A stretch of 52,239 nucleotides of DNA from an uncultured Microbulbifer sp. (GTDB lineage: Bacteria; Pseudomonadota; Gammaproteobacteria; Pseudomonadales; Cellvibrionaceae), in assembly GCF_947498635.1 (NCBI RefSeq), contig NZ_CANMKV010000031.1:1-52239 (forward strand), in the 5' to 3' direction. The notes beneath the pieces are model-generated. The model was given only the letters and a program-made list of their open reading frames with translations, ran no database searches and had not been told where the DNA came from. Shown piece by piece: positions 1 through 8,642 of this stretch. The position numbers and the translations under genes were made by a program. Every line of letters starts with the position of its first letter. Position 1 is the first letter of the stretch.

Positions 1-66
1 ACTTGGTGCATGATCTATCGTAGCCTTGACGGATAACTGAATACTACCAAATTGGCTCGGAATTAT

Positions 67-513
67 TCAGAGGTTCCCTAAAAATTTTTCTTTGTTACTA
101 GGTTGGTCTTTGTCTATTTTAAAGCTGACCTTTGTTCTAATGTTCTTGTATTCTTGGGGGCTCTTTTCATATTTGAAATGCTTGGCCGCCTCGATGGCCG
201 CTTCTTCAAAGAAGCCGGTCGGAATACTCTCAACAATACTCAGGTTAACCGGATCGCCATTGTTGTTAACAAGGTACTCAACGATTACATAGCCTTCGGT
301 ATGATTTACCAGTGCTTCTGTTGGGTATATTGGTTGAGCCTTGTAGACAGGTACAGGACTCCCTCTTTTCCTGGCTTTGGCTTTTTCCTCTGCGCTGTAC
401 CTATAGAAGTCAATAAGCTGTGGGCACTCTTCATAGGAACTGCAACGCTTGGTTAATGGGGACTCAATGCAGCCAGAGAGAGCAATCGTGAATAATAAAA
501 CGAACCTTTTCAT
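67..513 (-). CDS. TonB C-terminal domain lipoprotein
   Basis: 148 aa. The N-terminus is a short lipoprotein signal with lipobox LSGC (Cys15), so it is probably lipid-anchored. From about residue 52 the sequence fits a TonB C-terminal domain: the P-x-YP-x-EA opening, then GYVIVEYLVNNNGDP and a beta strand ending in KVSFKI. TonB-C domains normally contact TonB-dependent receptors, but this protein lacks the N-terminal membrane helix and proline-rich spacer of a true TonB, so it may be a stand-alone TonB-C lipoprotein with a periplasmic role. No ExbB/ExbD genes are nearby. The gene stands alone, downstream of and in the same orientation as the P-type ATPase. Confidence 0.8.
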   Translation of the reverse strand: MKRFVLLFTIALSGCIESPLTKRCSSYEECPQLIDFYRYSAEEKAKARKRGSPVPVYKAQPIYPTEALVNHTEGYVIVEYLVNNNGDPVNLSIVESIPTGFFEEAAIEAAKHFKYEKSPQEYKNIRTKVSFKIDKDQPSNKEKFLGNL

Positions 514-576
514 TACTAATTCTTCAAAATTTCCTGGTTTTTTTTTGGTTAGCTAAGCATTGTATAACTCAGGATT

Positions 577-595
577 CACCAAGGGTACATTGGTG
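577..595 (-). terminator. weak hairpin after the metal ATPase gene
   Basis: CACCAA and TTGGTG form a 6-bp stem with a 7-nt loop, 59 bases past the stop of the ATPase gene and before the TonB-C lipoprotein gene. There is no clear T-run, so calling it a terminator is tentative. Confidence 0.3.
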
Positions 596-653
596 CTATA
601 AAAGCATAATAAATATGCGACTAGGTCATAAGCAAGATATCTCGTGCTCGCAG

Positions 654-2828
654 CTATTTCCGCATCAATCTCAGCCCATTGAAAACCACCAACAGACTGG
701 TGCCCATATCCGCAAATACCGCCATCCACATAGAGGCCTCACCGGCAAAGGCAAGTGCCAGGAAGATCACTTTGATGCCCAGGGCGAGGATAATGTTTTG
801 CCAAAGAATATGGGCGGTAGTGCGCGAGAGGCGAATAAAGCTGGCGATTTTGCCCAGATTGTCATCCATCAGAGCCACATCGGCAGTTTCTATGGCGGCA
901 TCGGTACCGGTGGCACCCATTGCGAAGCCGATATCGGCGCGAGCCAGGGCCGGGGCGTCGTTGATACCATCGCCCACCATGCCCACTCGCCCGCGACCGG
1001 CCAGGGCTTCAACTTCGCGCAGTTTATCTTCAGGGAGCAGATTGCCCTGAGCCCGGTCAATGCCTACCTCCTTGGCGATGGCATCGGCGGTATGTTGGTT
1101 GTCTCCGGTTAGCATCAGGGTTTTTACCCCCAGCTGGTGGAGTTCCTCAATGGCTTTGCGGCTGGACTCTTTCACCGTATCGGCGACGGCGAATAGCGCC
1201 AAAACACCGCTTTCACCGACCAGCATCACGACGGTTTTGCCCTGGTACTCCAATTTTGAGAGCTGATCCTCAAGTTCCGAGCGGCAAACCTTTAGCTCCT
1301 CTACCAGGCGGTGATTGCCCAGATAGTAGCCGGCACCGGCGATCTCTCCGCGAATTCCGCGGCCAGCAAGGGCTTCAAAATTTTCCACTTCCTGAGTTTC
1401 CAGGTTTTTATGGCTGAGAAAACTCGCCACGGCTCTAGAGACCGGGTGATCCGAGCGCGAGGCGAGACTGGCGGCGAGGCTTCTCACACGCTCTTCACCG
1501 CCATTGGTCAAAACCTCGAAATCGGTGACCTCGGGCGCGCCGTGGGTGATGGTGCCGGTCTTGTCCAGGGCTACCCAGCGCAGGCGGCGTCCCTCTTCGA
1601 GATAGGCGCCGCCTTTGATCAGTGTGCCGTGGCGGGTCGCGGCCGCCAAGCCGCTGACGATCGTGACCGGGGTGGCAATGACCAAGGCGCAGGGGCAGGC
1701 GATTACCAGCAATACCAGGGCGCGGTAAATCCACTCCATCCAGGCGCCGGAGAAAAACAGGGGTGGAATCAGCGCCGTAGCCAGCGCCACCGCAAACACC
1801 AGGGGCGTATACCAGCGGGCAAATTGATCCACAAACCGCTGTGTGGGGGCTCGGCTGCCCTGAGCTTCCTCAACCGCATGGATAATTCGAGCGAGTACCG
1901 CATCATTGGCCGTGGCAGTGACCTTGTATTCCAGCGCACCGGATTCATTGATGCTGCCAGCAAACAGGTTGTCTCCAGCCGCTTTATCCACCGGCAGGCT
2001 CTCGCCGGTAATCGGGGCTTGGTTAACCGCAGAGTTCCCCTTGATAACCTCCCCATCCAGGGCGATGCGCTCTCCGGGCCTGACTCTGACTGTGGCACCG
2101 AGGGTAACAGTTTTTGCATCTTGTTCCCGCCATTCGCCGGTCTCTTCGAGTACCGTGGCGGTTTCCGGGGCCAGGTCCATCAGCTCGCGAATGGCGTTTC
2201 TGGCCCGATCCAGCGATTTGGCTTCAATCAGCTCGGCTAGGGTAAAGAGCACCATCACCATGGCGGCCTCGGGCCAATGGCCGATCAGAAGGGCGCCTGT
2301 GACCGCGATGGACATCAGCGCATTCATATTCAAGTTGCGGTTTTTAAGTGCGATCCAGCCTTTCTTGTAGGTGGATAAGCCACCGCCGGCAATGGCCGCC
2401 AGGGCCAGCAGCATCACTAGCCAGTTATTGCCGCCCTGAAGCCAAAACACCAGCTCGGCAGCCAGTGCGGCCGCGCCCGCAGCGCTCAAGATCCACCAGT
2501 TGGCTTTTGCGGCAGGTGGTGCGCTGTCAGTATCCGCAGGGGAGGCGCGCTTGGCATTGAGGTCCAGTGGCGCGAGTATGTCCAGGATCTGCTCTTGCAT
2601 ACCCGGGGCGTGTCCCACGCGCAGAGTGCGCTGTACCAGATTAAAGTCGAGACTATGAATCCCTTTGAGGGGCGTTAGCTTGGCGCGAATTAGACTTTCC
2701 TCGGTGGGACAGTCCATCTTAGTGATTGAAAAGAGAGAAACTTCGCCGTCTTCCCGGCCACCATTAGTGGGCGCTTGTTGAGGCTCAGTGGCATCACCAC
2801 AGCCGCAGGGTGAATTTGGTTTATCCAT
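654..2828 (-). CDS. cadA: Heavy-metal translocating P1B-type ATPase (Zn/Cd/Pb exporter)
   Basis: 724 aa, full length for a ZntA/CadA-type pump that exports divalent soft metals from the cytoplasm using ATP. Visible motifs: an N-terminal PCGCGD metal site (Cys8, Cys10), a degenerate HMA domain with MDCPTEE (Cys40) in place of GMxCxxC, the actuator ITGES near 273-277, the transmembrane CPC at 378-380, the phosphorylation motif DKTGT with Asp422, an SDHP motif, and the hinge GDGINDAPALARADIGFAMG. CPC plus MDCPTEE points to a Zn/Cd/Pb pump rather than a Cu pump. It is divergent from a CadR/PbrR-type regulator, and its promoter carries the MerR-type long spacer (see 2864-2894), so metal induction is expected. 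Exact metal preference cannot be read from sequence. Confidence 0.93.
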   Translation of the reverse strand: MDKPNSPCGCGDATEPQQAPTNGGREDGEVSLFSITKMDCPTEESLIRAKLTPLKGIHSLDFNLVQRTLRVGHAPGMQEQILDILAPLDLNAKRASPADTDSAPPAAKANWWILSAAGAAALAAELVFWLQGGNNWLVMLLALAAIAGGGLSTYKKGWIALKNRNLNMNALMSIAVTGALLIGHWPEAAMVMVLFTLAELIEAKSLDRARNAIRELMDLAPETATVLEETGEWREQDAKTVTLGATVRVRPGERIALDGEVIKGNSAVNQAPITGESLPVDKAAGDNLFAGSINESGALEYKVTATANDAVLARIIHAVEEAQGSRAPTQRFVDQFARWYTPLVFAVALATALIPPLFFSGAWMEWIYRALVLLVIACPCALVIATPVTIVSGLAAATRHGTLIKGGAYLEEGRRLRWVALDKTGTITHGAPEVTDFEVLTNGGEERVRSLAASLASRSDHPVSRAVASFLSHKNLETQEVENFEALAGRGIRGEIAGAGYYLGNHRLVEELKVCRSELEDQLSKLEYQGKTVVMLVGESGVLALFAVADTVKESSRKAIEELHQLGVKTLMLTGDNQHTADAIAKEVGIDRAQGNLLPEDKLREVEALAGRGRVGMVGDGINDAPALARADIGFAMGATGTDAAIETADVALMDDNLGKIASFIRLSRTTAHILWQNIILALGIKVIFLALAFAGEASMWMAVFADMGTSLLVVFNGLRLMRK

Positions 2829-2863
2829 GGTTAACTCTCGGATGACTCAACGAGTGAGACAGC

Positions 2864-2894
2864 ATTACAATCCCTCTAGTAACTATAGAGTCAA
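2864..2894 (-). promoter_or_regulatory. MerR-type promoter/operator of the metal ATPase
   Basis: On the minus strand TTGACT (2889-2894) and TGTAAT (2864-2869) are separated by 19 bp, the over-long spacer typical of MerR-activated promoters. The spacer region holds the dyad CTCTA-N7-TAGAG (2874-2890). It lies between the ATPase gene and the divergent MerR regulator, so it is very probably the binding site of that regulator and may also serve autoregulation. Confidence 0.8.
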
Positions 2895-2906
2895 GAGAGT
2901 ATCAGC

Positions 2907-3320
2907 ATGCTGTACCGGATAGGCGAGGTCGCCAAGCGGACGGATTGCAAGGTAGAAACGGTGCGCTACTACGAGCAGGTGGGGCTGCTCCCGCAACCTT
3001 ACCGGTCCGACAGTAACTATCGCCTCTATAGTGAGGAACACTTGGCGCAACTGCGTTTTATTCGCCACTGTCGCTCTCTCGATATGCCACTGGAAGATAT
3101 CCGTAATCTGTTAACGCTTAGGGAGCAACCGCATGAACATTGTGCTGAAATCAACACGCTTGTGGATAAGCATATCCGTAGAGTGAATGAACAAATGGCC
3201 TCGCTTGGGCAATTGCGAAAAAGCTTACTGGCCTTGCGCGGTCAGTGTGCTGGGCCGGGTTCCAGCGACACTTGTGAAATTGTGCGCGAACTCTCTGCTT
3301 GTGAATGTCATCAAGAGTAA
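2907..3320 (+). CDS. cadR: MerR-family Cd/Pb-responsive regulator (CadR/PbrR type)
   Basis: 137 aa. The N-terminal winged helix-turn-helix is MerR-like (IGEVAKRTDCKVETVRYYEQVGLL), followed by a dimerisation helix and a Cys-rich C-terminus. The metal-binding cysteines of the PbrR/CadR group are all present: Cys14, Cys55, Cys79, Cys114, Cys123, Cys132 and Cys134; the 79/114/123 set is the one known to bind Pb or Cd in that group. It is divergent from the metal P-type ATPase with a shared 78-bp intergenic region containing a 19-bp-spacer promoter, which fits repression without metal and activation by DNA distortion with metal. Cd, Pb or Zn cannot be told apart from sequence. Confidence 0.9.
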   Translation: MLYRIGEVAKRTDCKVETVRYYEQVGLLPQPYRSDSNYRLYSEEHLAQLRFIRHCRSLDMPLEDIRNLLTLREQPHEHCAEINTLVDKHIRRVNEQMASLGQLRKSLLALRGQCAGPGSSDTCEIVRELSACECHQE

Positions 3321-3383
3321 AGCGGCGTATCACTCGCATAAAAAATAATTGGGATATTGAGCTGTGAACCTGGAGTCCGCCTG

Positions 3384-4226
3384 TTGAGAAAGTACCGCGT
3401 TGTATTCTCCCTTGTTTTACTTATTGGTCTATTTCTTGCCATCTGGGCGTTTTTCGCTGAACCCAGGAGTTTCAGTGTCAATGCGCAGACAGTGTATTTG
3501 GACACTTGGCCCAAAGCCTGCAGTGGGGTGCGAGTGGCCGTGTTGGCCGACTTACATGTGGGCTCCCCCTATAAAGGAATCGAGAGCCTGCGGAAGCTGG
3601 TTCGCCAGGTAAACGCCAGCCGCCCAGATCTGGTGCTTCTGCCCGGTGATTTTGTCATCCAGGGTGTACTCGGCGGTTCTTTTGTAACACCTGAGCAGGC
3701 GGCCGAAGTCCTTGCCGGGCTAAAGGCGCCCATGGGCGTGTTTGCAGTACTGGGCAACCATGACTGGTGGCTGGACCCGCAAAGGGTGGAGCGGGCGCTC
3801 TCCGGTCGAGGTATCAGGGTACTCGAAGATGCATCCACAGAAGTTGCCCACGTGAATTGTGCTTTTCGTTTGGTGGGCATCAGTGATTTCTGGGAGGGAC
3901 CACACAATATCGGCAAGGCAATGGCGGGTATTGATGAGAATACGCCGATCCTGGCTTTTACCCATAACCCGGATATCTTTCCTCAAATGCCCAAGCGGAT
4001 TGCCTTGACCGTTGCCGGACACACCCATGGTGGACAGGTGTATTTCCCTTTTCTCGGCCGGCCGATTGTGCCCTCCCGCTATGGGCAGCGCTATGCGATT
4101 GGCCATATTGTGGAGGAGGGTAAGCACCTATATGTCAGCCCTGGGGTAGGCACCAGTATCCTGCCGGTAAGATTCCTTGTCCCACCGGAAGTGACCCTTC
4201 TGACTTTGTCCGCGCTGGAAAAATAA
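3384..4226 (+). CDS. Membrane-anchored metallophosphoesterase (YkuE/YaeI type)
   Basis: 280 aa from TTG at 3384, chosen because GGAG lies 8 nt upstream; an in-frame TTG at 3357 would add nine residues. An N-terminal hydrophobic segment (about residues 6-26) anchors or exports the protein. Calcineurin-like metallophosphoesterase motifs occur in order: ADLHVGS, LLPGDFV, LGNHDWW, FTHNPD and AGHTHGGQVYFP, which supply the dimetal ligands. This arrangement matches the YkuE/YaeI group, some of which act on UDP-diacylglucosamine or phospholipid-like substrates; the substrate here is unknown. It starts 64 bp after the MerR gene on the same strand, but a functional link is not evident. Confidence 0.85.
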   Translation: MRKYRVVFSLVLLIGLFLAIWAFFAEPRSFSVNAQTVYLDTWPKACSGVRVAVLADLHVGSPYKGIESLRKLVRQVNASRPDLVLLPGDFVIQGVLGGSFVTPEQAAEVLAGLKAPMGVFAVLGNHDWWLDPQRVERALSGRGIRVLEDASTEVAHVNCAFRLVGISDFWEGPHNIGKAMAGIDENTPILAFTHNPDIFPQMPKRIALTVAGHTHGGQVYFPFLGRPIVPSRYGQRYAIGHIVEEGKHLYVSPGVGTSILPVRFLVPPEVTLLTLSALEK

Positions 4227-4331
4227 GGCGTTCAATAGTAGCTGGTCGGAATGGTTATTTGTTTTGGCAGGATTGGAAGGGGGGGGCTGAAATAGAATGT
4301 CCAGCGATCTTTCAGCCTAAAGAGAAATCCA

Positions 4332-4739
4332 ATGATAACCGTGAAGCGCAAGGTGCTGTTTGGAGACTGTGATCCCGAAGGGATTGTCTATACGCCTAGG
4401 TTTTCTCATTTCGCATTGGAGGCCACTCATGAGGCCATGACGGCGCTCTTGGAGGGACCGGCCATTACCACCATGAAGGCGCGCGGTGTCCTCACTCCGG
4501 TGCGGGCCTTTAATCTGGAGTTCCTGACCCCGGTTACCTGGGATCAGGAGTTACAGATAACGGTTGCCGTATTAATGACCGGCAAGCACTCGTTTACCTT
4601 GCAGGTGGAGGCTTATCTCCAACCTCGCGTGCTGGCTTTTACCGCAACGATCACCTACGTCACTCTATCGGCCACGAATAAGCAGAAGGTCCCTCTGCCG
4701 GAGTGGCTGAAGAGCGCACTCAGCGCCTATGCCGAGTAG
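4332..4739 (+). CDS. Acyl-CoA thioesterase, hot-dog fold (4HBT/YbgC type)
   Basis: 135 aa, the usual size for a single hot-dog domain. The N-terminal motif GDCDPEGIVYTPRF matches the D-x-D-x-x-G-I-V-(Y/F) active-site signature of 4-hydroxybenzoyl-CoA/YbgC-type thioesterases, with the Asp as probable catalytic residue. Later segments (FNLEFLTPVTWDQELQITVAV) fit the central helix and beta sheet. It should hydrolyse an acyl- or aroyl-CoA in the cytoplasm. It stands alone and converges with the HlyD-type gene, whose stop is 7 bp away on the other strand. Confidence 0.82.
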   Translation: MITVKRKVLFGDCDPEGIVYTPRFSHFALEATHEAMTALLEGPAITTMKARGVLTPVRAFNLEFLTPVTWDQELQITVAVLMTGKHSFTLQVEAYLQPRVLAFTATITYVTLSATNKQKVPLPEWLKSALSAYAE

Positions 4740-4746
4740 AGAGGGC

Positions 4747-5772
4747 TTAGTTCATAAAGTTCTCTACTATGATGTCCTTCCAGTTTATCTCCAGAGTGAC
4801 ATTGACCTTTTCGGAAACCGGAAACATCTCTGGGTCTGTGAGGGTAATTTTGGCGAGCTGGTTCCGTTCCTGGGGTTTAAAGGTATTTTGGAATTCTTCC
4901 GGGAGTTGTGCCGAAAGGGGCAGTAACTCAGAGATAACCCCTTTGTCTTTGTAGCGGCCACTCTTTAACGTTACAACCATTCCCGGTTTGATTGAGAGAA
5001 GATAGCGGCGAGGCAAGTAGGCCAATACATAGGGCTCGCCCCAGAATACCTGCATGAGGGGCTCCCCCTCGCGATAGACATCCCCCACAGAGGGGACTGT
5101 GGCCCCAACCAATCCGGATACGGGGCTGCGGACCTGGCCATCGTCATAGTGCTTTTTCAATTTCTGAAAAGCTTCGGCAGAAACTTTGATGGCCGACTCC
5201 ACGGCTTTTCTTTTCTTATCTAAAGTGGTGCTTTCTACTTGAATCTTGACGAGCGCTTGGCCGGCATCGAAATTATCCCTAAGCACCTCTTGGTAGCTGA
5301 TCTTACTGATAAAGCCCTTATCGGCGAGCTTATTAATGCGTGCGATGATCTCTTCCACTTCGCGCTTGCGATGCTCCGCCGGGACCAGCAGTTGTTTGGC
5401 CGTTTCAGACAGCAGGGTGAATTCGGCGGAGATCTGTATCAGGTTAGCCTGACGGGCGGAGAGATCTGCCAATCGCTCTAGCAGCTCCATGGATTCAATT
5501 TTAAGGAGTAAGTCTCCCTCTTTAACGGATTGACCCTCATCGACTTCTACCGCAGTGACTCTTGTGATATAGCCCATTTCAACGGCGGCATAATCGCGCA
5601 GTACCAGTCCATCGCCCTTGAGCAGAAACATATCCCCAAATAAATAGCGGATGATACCCAGCGCAAATAGGATGAGTACGCCAATATAGATTCTTCTACC
5701 AATAGCGCTGTGATGGGGGCGTATTTCACTATCGAGGTTATCCGGGCGGATGTGTTTTCGTATGGTTCTCAT
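4747..5772 (-). CDS. HlyD-family membrane-fusion/adaptor protein of the polysaccharide operon
   Basis: 341 aa. A single N-terminal membrane helix (about residues 27-47, RRIYIGVLILFALGIIRYLF) is followed by a biotinyl-lipoyl half-domain (VDEGQSVKEGDLLLKIES), a coiled-coil hairpin of about 110 residues, the second lipoyl half (VRSPVSGLVGATVPSVGDVYREGEPLMQVF) and a C-terminal beta barrel. This is the architecture of HlyD/EmrA adaptors and of Alg44-like proteins. It lies 5 bp after a GT2 synthase gene and is the last gene of the operon. The neighbours suggest it couples inner-membrane polymer synthesis to periplasmic export. No dedicated outer-membrane channel is encoded alongside, and no PilZ domain is visible, unlike Alg44. 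Confidence 0.85.
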   Translation of the reverse strand: MRTIRKHIRPDNLDSEIRPHHSAIGRRIYIGVLILFALGIIRYLFGDMFLLKGDGLVLRDYAAVEMGYITRVTAVEVDEGQSVKEGDLLLKIESMELLERLADLSARQANLIQISAEFTLLSETAKQLLVPAEHRKREVEEIIARINKLADKGFISKISYQEVLRDNFDAGQALVKIQVESTTLDKKRKAVESAIKVSAEAFQKLKKHYDDGQVRSPVSGLVGATVPSVGDVYREGEPLMQVFWGEPYVLAYLPRRYLLSIKPGMVVTLKSGRYKDKGVISELLPLSAQLPEEFQNTFKPQERNQLAKITLTDPEMFPVSEKVNVTLEINWKDIIVENFMN

Positions 5773-5777
5773 TGTAC

Positions 5778-7043
5778 TTACTCGCGCACACGATGTACTT
5801 TCGAAGGTGAATAGGTGTCGTAATAGGAGGTTTTAAATACCCACTCCTGTATATAAGAGTAGAGCCGAACGATACGCATCAGGTTGACATAAAAAATACT
5901 GTAGCCCAGCAGATAGGGCCAAAATGGTGCGGCCTTAAATTTATTTGTGGCGATCGCGCTGAGGGTAAAGGTAATAAGGTCCATGATGATAAGGACCATT
6001 TGGGCCGCTATAAGAATAAACCAGCCGTTGGAGCCGTAACTGTAAAATAGCCAGGCCAGATACACGGGTAGTATTAAGATCGCAACCACATTAAACAACA
6101 GAAACTCAAACTGGTGAAAGAACTCCCTGAATTTAACACGGTGATCAAAAGGGTTAATAAAGTGGCGATACTTTCTGAAGCGCAGGCGGATGGCATCCCG
6201 CTCCCAGCGGAACCGCTGCCGAATCAGGGCGGCCAGATTTGTGGGCACATCGGTATAGCAGATGGAGTCGGCCGCATAGCCTATTTTCCAGTTGTAATGG
6301 CGTAGACGCAGTGTGACATCCAGGTCTTCGCCGCCACCGGAATCGAAGCCGCCAGCCTCATTCAGCGCTGTTCTTCGGAAAGCGCTGAAAGCCCCAGAGG
6401 CGCAAGACATCTGCCCCAGCATAAAAAGCGCGTGCTTGCCAAGGCTAATACTAATAATATATTCAATGGCCTGAAAGATCGTGAGTAAATTAGCATCCCA
6501 GTTGCGCACTAAGATATTGTTTGAAGCTGCACCTACCTGGGGATTGTCAAATTGATGCAAAATGTTTTTTATTGCGTGGTAGTCGAAGGAGCAGTCGCAG
6601 TCCACATTTATAATGATATCCCCGGTGCAATAGCGCAGCGCTAGATTTACGGCGGCGGATTTTCCTCCGCGCAGCTCTGTTGAATGCGCACCATGGATAA
6701 GCCTTCGCCTTAACAAATTGCGTATTTTTTCTCTGGTGCTATCGGTAGAACCATCACTGACTACGATGATTTCATCGGGAGGGTGGCTCTGCTCCCACAA
6801 ACTGAGCACACACTTTTCTATGGCATCCTCCTCGTTGTGGCCGGCAATGGTGACAGAGACTTTCCCCAAGCTCTTTGTGTCTACCTCAAATTCTGGTTTC
6901 GAGTTGAAAAATATTAAGGCGGTAAAAAATGAAAAGAGGTAGCGAGGGATTTCAAAAATAACAACTACCCATAGCATCAAAAAAAGCGTGGTATAGCTCT
7001 GGGAAATAAGGTAGTAGTAGCCGTCTTGAATGCCCTCCCACAT
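5778..7043 (-). CDS. Processive family 2 glycosyltransferase, copy B
   Basis: 421 aa integral-membrane synthase. One or two N-terminal helices (residues 18-46) precede a cytoplasmic GT-A domain carrying the processive-synthase motifs: SDGSTD (96-101), DCD (148-150), ED (239-240) and QRFRW (276-280). At least three further membrane helices follow. This matches the hyaluronan/PgaC/cellulose-synthase-like class that polymerises and translocates a sugar chain from a nucleotide sugar. It is a close paralogue, of identical length, of the GT2 at 8643-9908. Its start overlaps the stop of the TackOD1 gene by one base (TGATG), so translation is probably coupled. Sugar specificity cannot be inferred. 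Confidence 0.9.
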   Translation of the reverse strand: MWEGIQDGYYYLISQSYTTLFLMLWVVVIFEIPRYLFSFFTALIFFNSKPEFEVDTKSLGKVSVTIAGHNEEDAIEKCVLSLWEQSHPPDEIIVVSDGSTDSTREKIRNLLRRRLIHGAHSTELRGGKSAAVNLALRYCTGDIIINVDCDCSFDYHAIKNILHQFDNPQVGAASNNILVRNWDANLLTIFQAIEYIISISLGKHALFMLGQMSCASGAFSAFRRTALNEAGGFDSGGGEDLDVTLRLRHYNWKIGYAADSICYTDVPTNLAALIRQRFRWERDAIRLRFRKYRHFINPFDHRVKFREFFHQFEFLLFNVVAILILPVYLAWLFYSYGSNGWFILIAAQMVLIIMDLITFTLSAIATNKFKAAPFWPYLLGYSIFYVNLMRIVRLYSYIQEWVFKTSYYDTYSPSKVHRVRE

Positions 7044-8443
7044 CAGCTTAGGTCCTCTGGGCCATAGACCTGAAGGATAGGCTCCACATCCAGGCGCAAG
7101 GCACTGGCTGCCCTTTGCCCGGCCTCCTCACTGTATTTGTACAGGTCTTTCTGGTTGATATGGCTTACCAGGATAAAATCTTCGAGTCTGCCTTTGGCGG
7201 CGGTAACCGGGTACTTCCCTTTCATAACCTTGTTGAGGGAGTGGCTTAAGCTCTGGAAAAACTGATTGCGGCTATGAAAGAACTGACGATTACCGTGTTC
7301 CTGTTCTACAAGATATTCATTCTCGTATTTAATGCAGAGCAGGGCAAACTCGCTCTCCTTGCTTTTCCATTGTTTCAATTCCTTGTTTAAAACCACAATG
7401 AGCTCGAAGGGAAGCCCGGCGAAGATAGGGCTTTGCTGGGTGAGTTCCAGGAATGCATGACCAGCGTGTAGGTAGTGGACAGCCCTTTCGGTTAAATTGT
7501 ATCGAAATACATCTCCGGTTTTGATCGAGTCCCCATCCGTATGTGTGTCGCAGTTGAGGCATAAAAAACCAACTTCTGTCTCTGAGCTGGTCTTTCCACA
7601 GGAGTTGCAAATCAGTATTGTGCCGGGCTTATCGTAATCGCTACCAAAATGGCTCATTTCCATTCTGCATTTGGGGCAGATCAAATATTCCCCTTGGCGA
7701 AAGTCTTCCTCGGGGCCCAGATAGGCACACTTGAAGTGATGCAGATAGAAAGATTCCGTTAAGTAGGGGGATCGACATTCCGGGCACTCTTCACGAACAT
7801 TAAATTGAGATCCGCTACAGCCATTGCAGATATGCCTGCGATCGAAAAAGCTGCCCGAAAGCAGTTCCGCCGTCATCATTTTTGCACATTCGCTCAATAC
7901 TTTTTCGGAATCCAAGAGAGTGTTGAAGCATACGGTTGTGCGTGAATCCGGTTGGTAGCTCGGGGCCAAACTGGCCCCAGAGACAAAGATGCGAGCCAGA
8001 ATTTTATCGTCATCATTCTGGGGGTTTTGGAAATCGGGATGAAGCTGGGAGCGGCGGAAGTTAAACGAGTCGATCAGCTTGCCAATTTCTACAGGATCTG
8101 CCTTAACGGTATTGGAGGCGTCCAGATCCGCCCTGGCACCCAGTGTGCCGGTCAGGTCAATAACCGGCAGCAGGTGCAGGCCAATCTGGCTGTTCCAGAG
8201 CTTTTCAATACACTGCGGAGTCATGGGCTCCTCAACCACCAGGGCATCACACTGTTCAATGCCTGGGTGTACCGTATTGAAGTCGCTGGGCCAGCGAAAG
8301 TAGTTATAGGCATCACCGAGAAAGGATATGGTCAACTCTCCTACACAAGGGGCATCAAAGGCCACAAAGGGTCTCGTTCGCACGGTTGGCAGGGAAAATT
8401 CTGCCTCACGTAGAACGATAGCCCATGTGGTGTGAAGCGCCAA
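7043..8443 (-). CDS. TackOD1-type multi-zinc-ribbon protein between two GT2 synthases
   Basis: 466 aa from the TTG at 8443. The C-terminal half (about 200-330) has ordered Cys pairs: C206/C209, C220/C223, C256/C259, C279/C282 and C295/C298, plus LHHFKCAYLGPEEDF and HFGSDYDKPGTILIC. I recognise this as the TackOD1 output domain (PF18551-like), a predicted metal-binding output module first noted in archaeal signalling proteins. The N-terminal 200 residues resemble no enzyme I know. Placement between two GT2 genes suggests control or assembly of the polysaccharide machinery. The start is doubtful: the frame stays open upstream for 41 codons without a canonical start and is broken by TGA at 8567-8569, above which an in-frame ATG occurs at 8602. 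Confidence 0.75.
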   Translation of the reverse strand: MALHTTWAIVLREAEFSLPTVRTRPFVAFDAPCVGELTISFLGDAYNYFRWPSDFNTVHPGIEQCDALVVEEPMTPQCIEKLWNSQIGLHLLPVIDLTGTLGARADLDASNTVKADPVEIGKLIDSFNFRRSQLHPDFQNPQNDDDKILARIFVSGASLAPSYQPDSRTTVCFNTLLDSEKVLSECAKMMTAELLSGSFFDRRHICNGCSGSQFNVREECPECRSPYLTESFYLHHFKCAYLGPEEDFRQGEYLICPKCRMEMSHFGSDYDKPGTILICNSCGKTSSETEVGFLCLNCDTHTDGDSIKTGDVFRYNLTERAVHYLHAGHAFLELTQQSPIFAGLPFELIVVLNKELKQWKSKESEFALLCIKYENEYLVEQEHGNRQFFHSRNQFFQSLSHSLNKVMKGKYPVTAAKGRLEDFILVSHINQKDLYKYSEEAGQRAASALRLDVEPILQVYGPEDLS

Positions 8444-8642
8444 TTCCCGGCTGAAAAGAGGGCGGCTGCTGGTGCTCAGTGGATGGTATGGGGGCAGTTC
8501 CGGGGCAGCGATATCGCTAATAGCGATAAATTGGCCACGGGCACTGACTGAAAGCGACTTGTTTGGTCAGCAAGGTGAGACCGACAGTATTGGCGAGGGC
8601 ATTTGAGCGTGTCTGCGGGGGAGGGGTGACCGCCTCTGCGGT

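Noticed and set aside
615..1112. 165-codon plus-strand ORF antisense to the metal ATPase
   Set aside because: It mirrors the strongly conserved ATPase frame, and no ribosome-binding site or homology supports it.
1311..2240. 309-codon plus-strand ORF antisense to the metal ATPase
   Set aside because: A shadow of the ATPase frame; long antisense frames are expected in high-GC genes.
8567..8569. TGA as a selenocysteine codon in the TackOD1 frame
   Set aside because: It lies in a poorly supported N-terminal extension; a start further down or a sequencing error is simpler.
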